Part shown: piece after piece, positions 61,720 through 64,000 of the stretch
How positions within the stretch are numbered: position 1 is the first letter of the stretch
How the letters are laid out: each line of letters begins with the position of its first letter
Assembly: GCA_025642065.1 (NCBI GenBank)
Contig: JAODUP010000134.1
Span: 227,001 to 291,000 of the forward strand
Length of the DNA stretch: 64,000 bases
Source of the DNA: Paralvinella palmiformis
Lineage: Eukaryota; Annelida; Polychaeta; Terebellida; Alvinellidae
Direction of reading: 5' to 3'
Program-made: the position numbers and the translations under genes
The notes under the pieces: model-generated
What the model saw: only the letters and a program-made list of their open reading frames with translations
Databases searched by the model: none
Told to the model about the DNA's origin: nothing

Positions 61720-62802
61720 AGGTAGCCCACTGATTTTCTGCCGATAAAATAGGCAATGAGGGACTGTAAAATAGATGACATCAGATGTCGACTGCTATTG
61801 AAAAGGCTGAAAACAACAAATATCTAAGGCAACTATATCAACAATGCAGCAGATTACTTGATCTTAAACCGAAGTAAATAACATTCTTTGATGAAATACA
61901 TCTTGTCAACTATTCCATTTCTACTAAAGAGCAATAGGTCAGTGTGACTGTGAGTGCTTGAAAATTCTATTTAAAATCATGAGCCACCAAACTCCACAGC
62001 TCAGTTTTATCAAAAGCAGAAATATATATAATATATACATAAATATATTAAACAGCTGAGGATAATATTTTACTAATGTCGACACAGTACACGTTATATG
62101 AACTTAAATTTGTATTCAAGACTGAATAAAGAAGACCAGCTCAAATGATGACCACAACCTAACACACAGACATTAAGGGCTGCCCAGGGCAAGTGAAAGT
62201 AATTATCAGACAATTTATTTGGGGCATACAATCATATCAGTCAGCCTAATCTTACAAAATCCCACATCTCACTTAATCCTCAATGGCTAAGCACAGTATT
62301 CCTATTAGGTCAACCCTATATTAGGTGTCAAACAGCTAAAACCTTTTGTACATGTCTTTAAGCCAGTAATGAAGCAAACCCCCTTTTCATTGGGCAGTGA
62401 AGCAGCACATCCCCATTATTGACCATGTCACACATCATGTTTCTTGGGGAGCGGAAGCATACACAACAGAGGATTTCTTCTTCAACTTCTTCCCACCTAT
62501 ATAACAATTTTCAAGGCCAATTCACTCACCCGTGGGCAAGCCCATTTCCCCCTTATCATTAGGCCCTAAATAATAACATCACGATTAACCTTGGATATGG
62601 AACTCAGGTATTACACGAATATACATCTCTCCAGACAGGTGTAAATCATATGCCAACCATCCTGCAGGACAGATGACTTCAAAAGTTAATGTCTATGCCC
62701 GATCCTCTGGGACTGATGATCGGCATTGTAATGTAACATATAGTACAGTGTTATTGTTAAACAGACTATCATTTATCCATCATAGCTCAGTGAACACACC
62801 TA

Positions 62803-62971
62803 TTCAAGGTTAATTTTTACAAATAAATAATAATTATCTTTTAAATTTCTTATAGGGTTCTTACAGACATATTATTTGGGATATTATTATATTACATATT
62901 ATTTGTGCAGCACCTTTGAATGGCTCCTGCTAGTAAGAGTGCTTTATTAAATATAGATTATTATTATTATT
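62803..62971 (+). mobile_element. LINE 3' tail in opposite orientation
   Basis: Reverse complement of the tail at 45583 (CTTTGAATGGCTCCTGCTAG, GACATATTATTTGGG), ending in (ATT)n. Confidence 0.7.
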
Positions 62972-63509
62972 ACATCACACTAAGTTGATAGACAAACACT
63001 TGGAAGTCAGACATAGCACACGCACGCACATTAAACAGCCACTGATATGGGCTTAGAACCACCCTGATTTTAACGGGTACATCAAATCGGGTTTGATTTT
63101 GGACACAACAAGGATCAATCAATCCAAGTACTCAACGAAGGCCATCATCCTTTACTCCACCATCAGTCAATATCATCATCTGCCCAGTCATGATCACAGA
63201 TGTGAGCAGTTCTAATGGATGATCCGGCATCTGGTACCCTAGTTACTCCGTTGTTCCACAGATGAATGGTGAGTAGGATGTTATCAATCAATATCTGTGC
63301 TTTTACATCAATGACTCGGCAACAATATGAATACTAAAATAATTCAGGGAGTTTGTATGTCATCTTGTTTTCTAAAATGGCATCCACCAACCCAGGCTGG
63401 CCATCTGACATCCAGGAAAGATGTCAGTTCTAATCTACTAATCTTGCTCATCAATATATGCATCATTGAGCTAATCATCTGATGCTTTAATTTATTTAGT
63501 ATTTAGTAG

Positions 63510-63575
63510 ATGATGATGAAGATGATTGGTGTTTTATGGCCACTTTTGTGCACATGGTAGGCTAAATAGGCCGCA
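63510..63575 (-). mobile_element. SINE-A 3' tail fragment
   Basis: (GAT)n, then GTTTTATGGCCACTTTTGTG and GGTAGGCTAAATAGGCCG. Confidence 0.6.
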
Positions 63576-64000
63576 CTTATTTATAATTTAGTAGATGGGG
63601 GATTCCTATAACCCAAATGCCAGATCTCAGTCCAAATATTCTAAGCTACTGAGTCTGCTCAAGATATGAGCCATAAAAACTAACAAGTTATGAGGACAAA
63701 TTATAGATGAACATTGGCTAATGATATCAGACTAATTATAACAAAAAATGCCATTTTTTACCTTATTGCACAATGTTATCATGTGTCTCACAATTATAAA
63801 CAGATGACAAAGAAATACCATAAACATGACATCAAAAATAATTGAAGACCTTAAGTGCTTCATGGCGCAGTTAGTTACCTGCCGACCAAGGTTTAACCTG
63901 CTAAGACCCTGGCTAGGGGCTAATTTCACTGTGTAAATTACACTGTACTAAAAAATCTGTTATATACCATGGTATACAGTAATACACTAAATATATTGAG

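Larger units (their letters stand above)
58755..64000 (-). other. Presumed SCAF 5' intron, exon(s) not found
   Basis: The N-terminal CID exon(s) are not recognised here and probably lie right of 64000. Present are SINE-A copies (58818-59008, 63510-63575), a TA microsatellite (59769-59812), a MITE (61461-61719) and a LINE tail (62803-62971). The remainder is AT-rich without features I can name. Confidence 0.6.

Noticed and set aside
1..64000. CRISPR arrays, operons, prophage or other prokaryotic systems
   Set aside because: Spliced genes, SINEs and microsatellites show a eukaryotic nuclear sequence; no regularly spaced short direct repeats with unique spacers were seen.

Overview
The window is nuclear DNA from an intron-rich, AT-rich animal genome. 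It has GT-AG introns, microsatellites, several families of tRNA-derived SINEs, decayed LINEs and many small inverted-repeat DNA transposons. The sequence of the Cu/Zn superoxide dismutase and the repeat types suggest an invertebrate, perhaps a marine lophotrochozoan such as a mollusc. The clade is an inference and the species cannot be named from what is here.

Three protein-coding genes can be reconstructed. (1) On the minus strand, about 161-6355, lie the first four coding exons of an adenylate kinase 9 (AK9)-like nucleotide kinase; the gene continues off the left edge. (2) On the plus strand, 15183-20930, is a complete five-exon Cu/Zn superoxide dismutase (SOD1, 153 residues) with every metal ligand present. 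(3) On the minus strand, 23134 to 58754 and beyond, lies an SCAF4/SCAF8-type RNA polymerase II CTD-binding, RRM-containing anti-terminator. Fifteen coding exons join in one uninterrupted frame of 1,657 codons plus stop; only the start of its CTD-interacting domain is missing, off the right edge. SOD1 and SCAF point at each other with about 2 kb between stop codons. This is the arrangement of SOD1 and SCAF4 in the human genome, and it is the most striking large-scale observation here.

Layout: 1-6.4 kb AK9 5' end with a 5.3-kb first intron; 6.4-15.2 kb intergenic DNA between the divergent AK9 and SOD1 starts, packed with mobile elements (SINEs, a foldback-like array next to a dead PIF/Harbinger-ISL2EU transposase, a TTAA-flanked MITE, a LINE interrupted by a SINE); 15.2-21.1 kb SOD1, whose introns carry a dead Tigger/pogo transposase and a MITE; 21.1-23.1 kb convergent intergenic gap; 23.1-58.8 kb SCAF, whose RRM is split by introns of 8.9 and 12.0 kb full of repeats; 58.8-64 kb presumed SCAF 5' intron, where I see only repeats.

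The three genes do not form a pathway: SOD1 detoxifies superoxide, SCAF acts on co-transcriptional termination and polyadenylation, and AK9 interconverts nucleotides. Most other open reading frames are antisense or low-complexity shadows. No rRNA, functional tRNA, CRISPR array or prokaryotic feature is seen. The candidates for something undescribed are the foldback arrays, an unusual C-terminal minisatellite tail on SCAF, a possible poison exon inside SCAF, and CTCF-like motifs near AK9.
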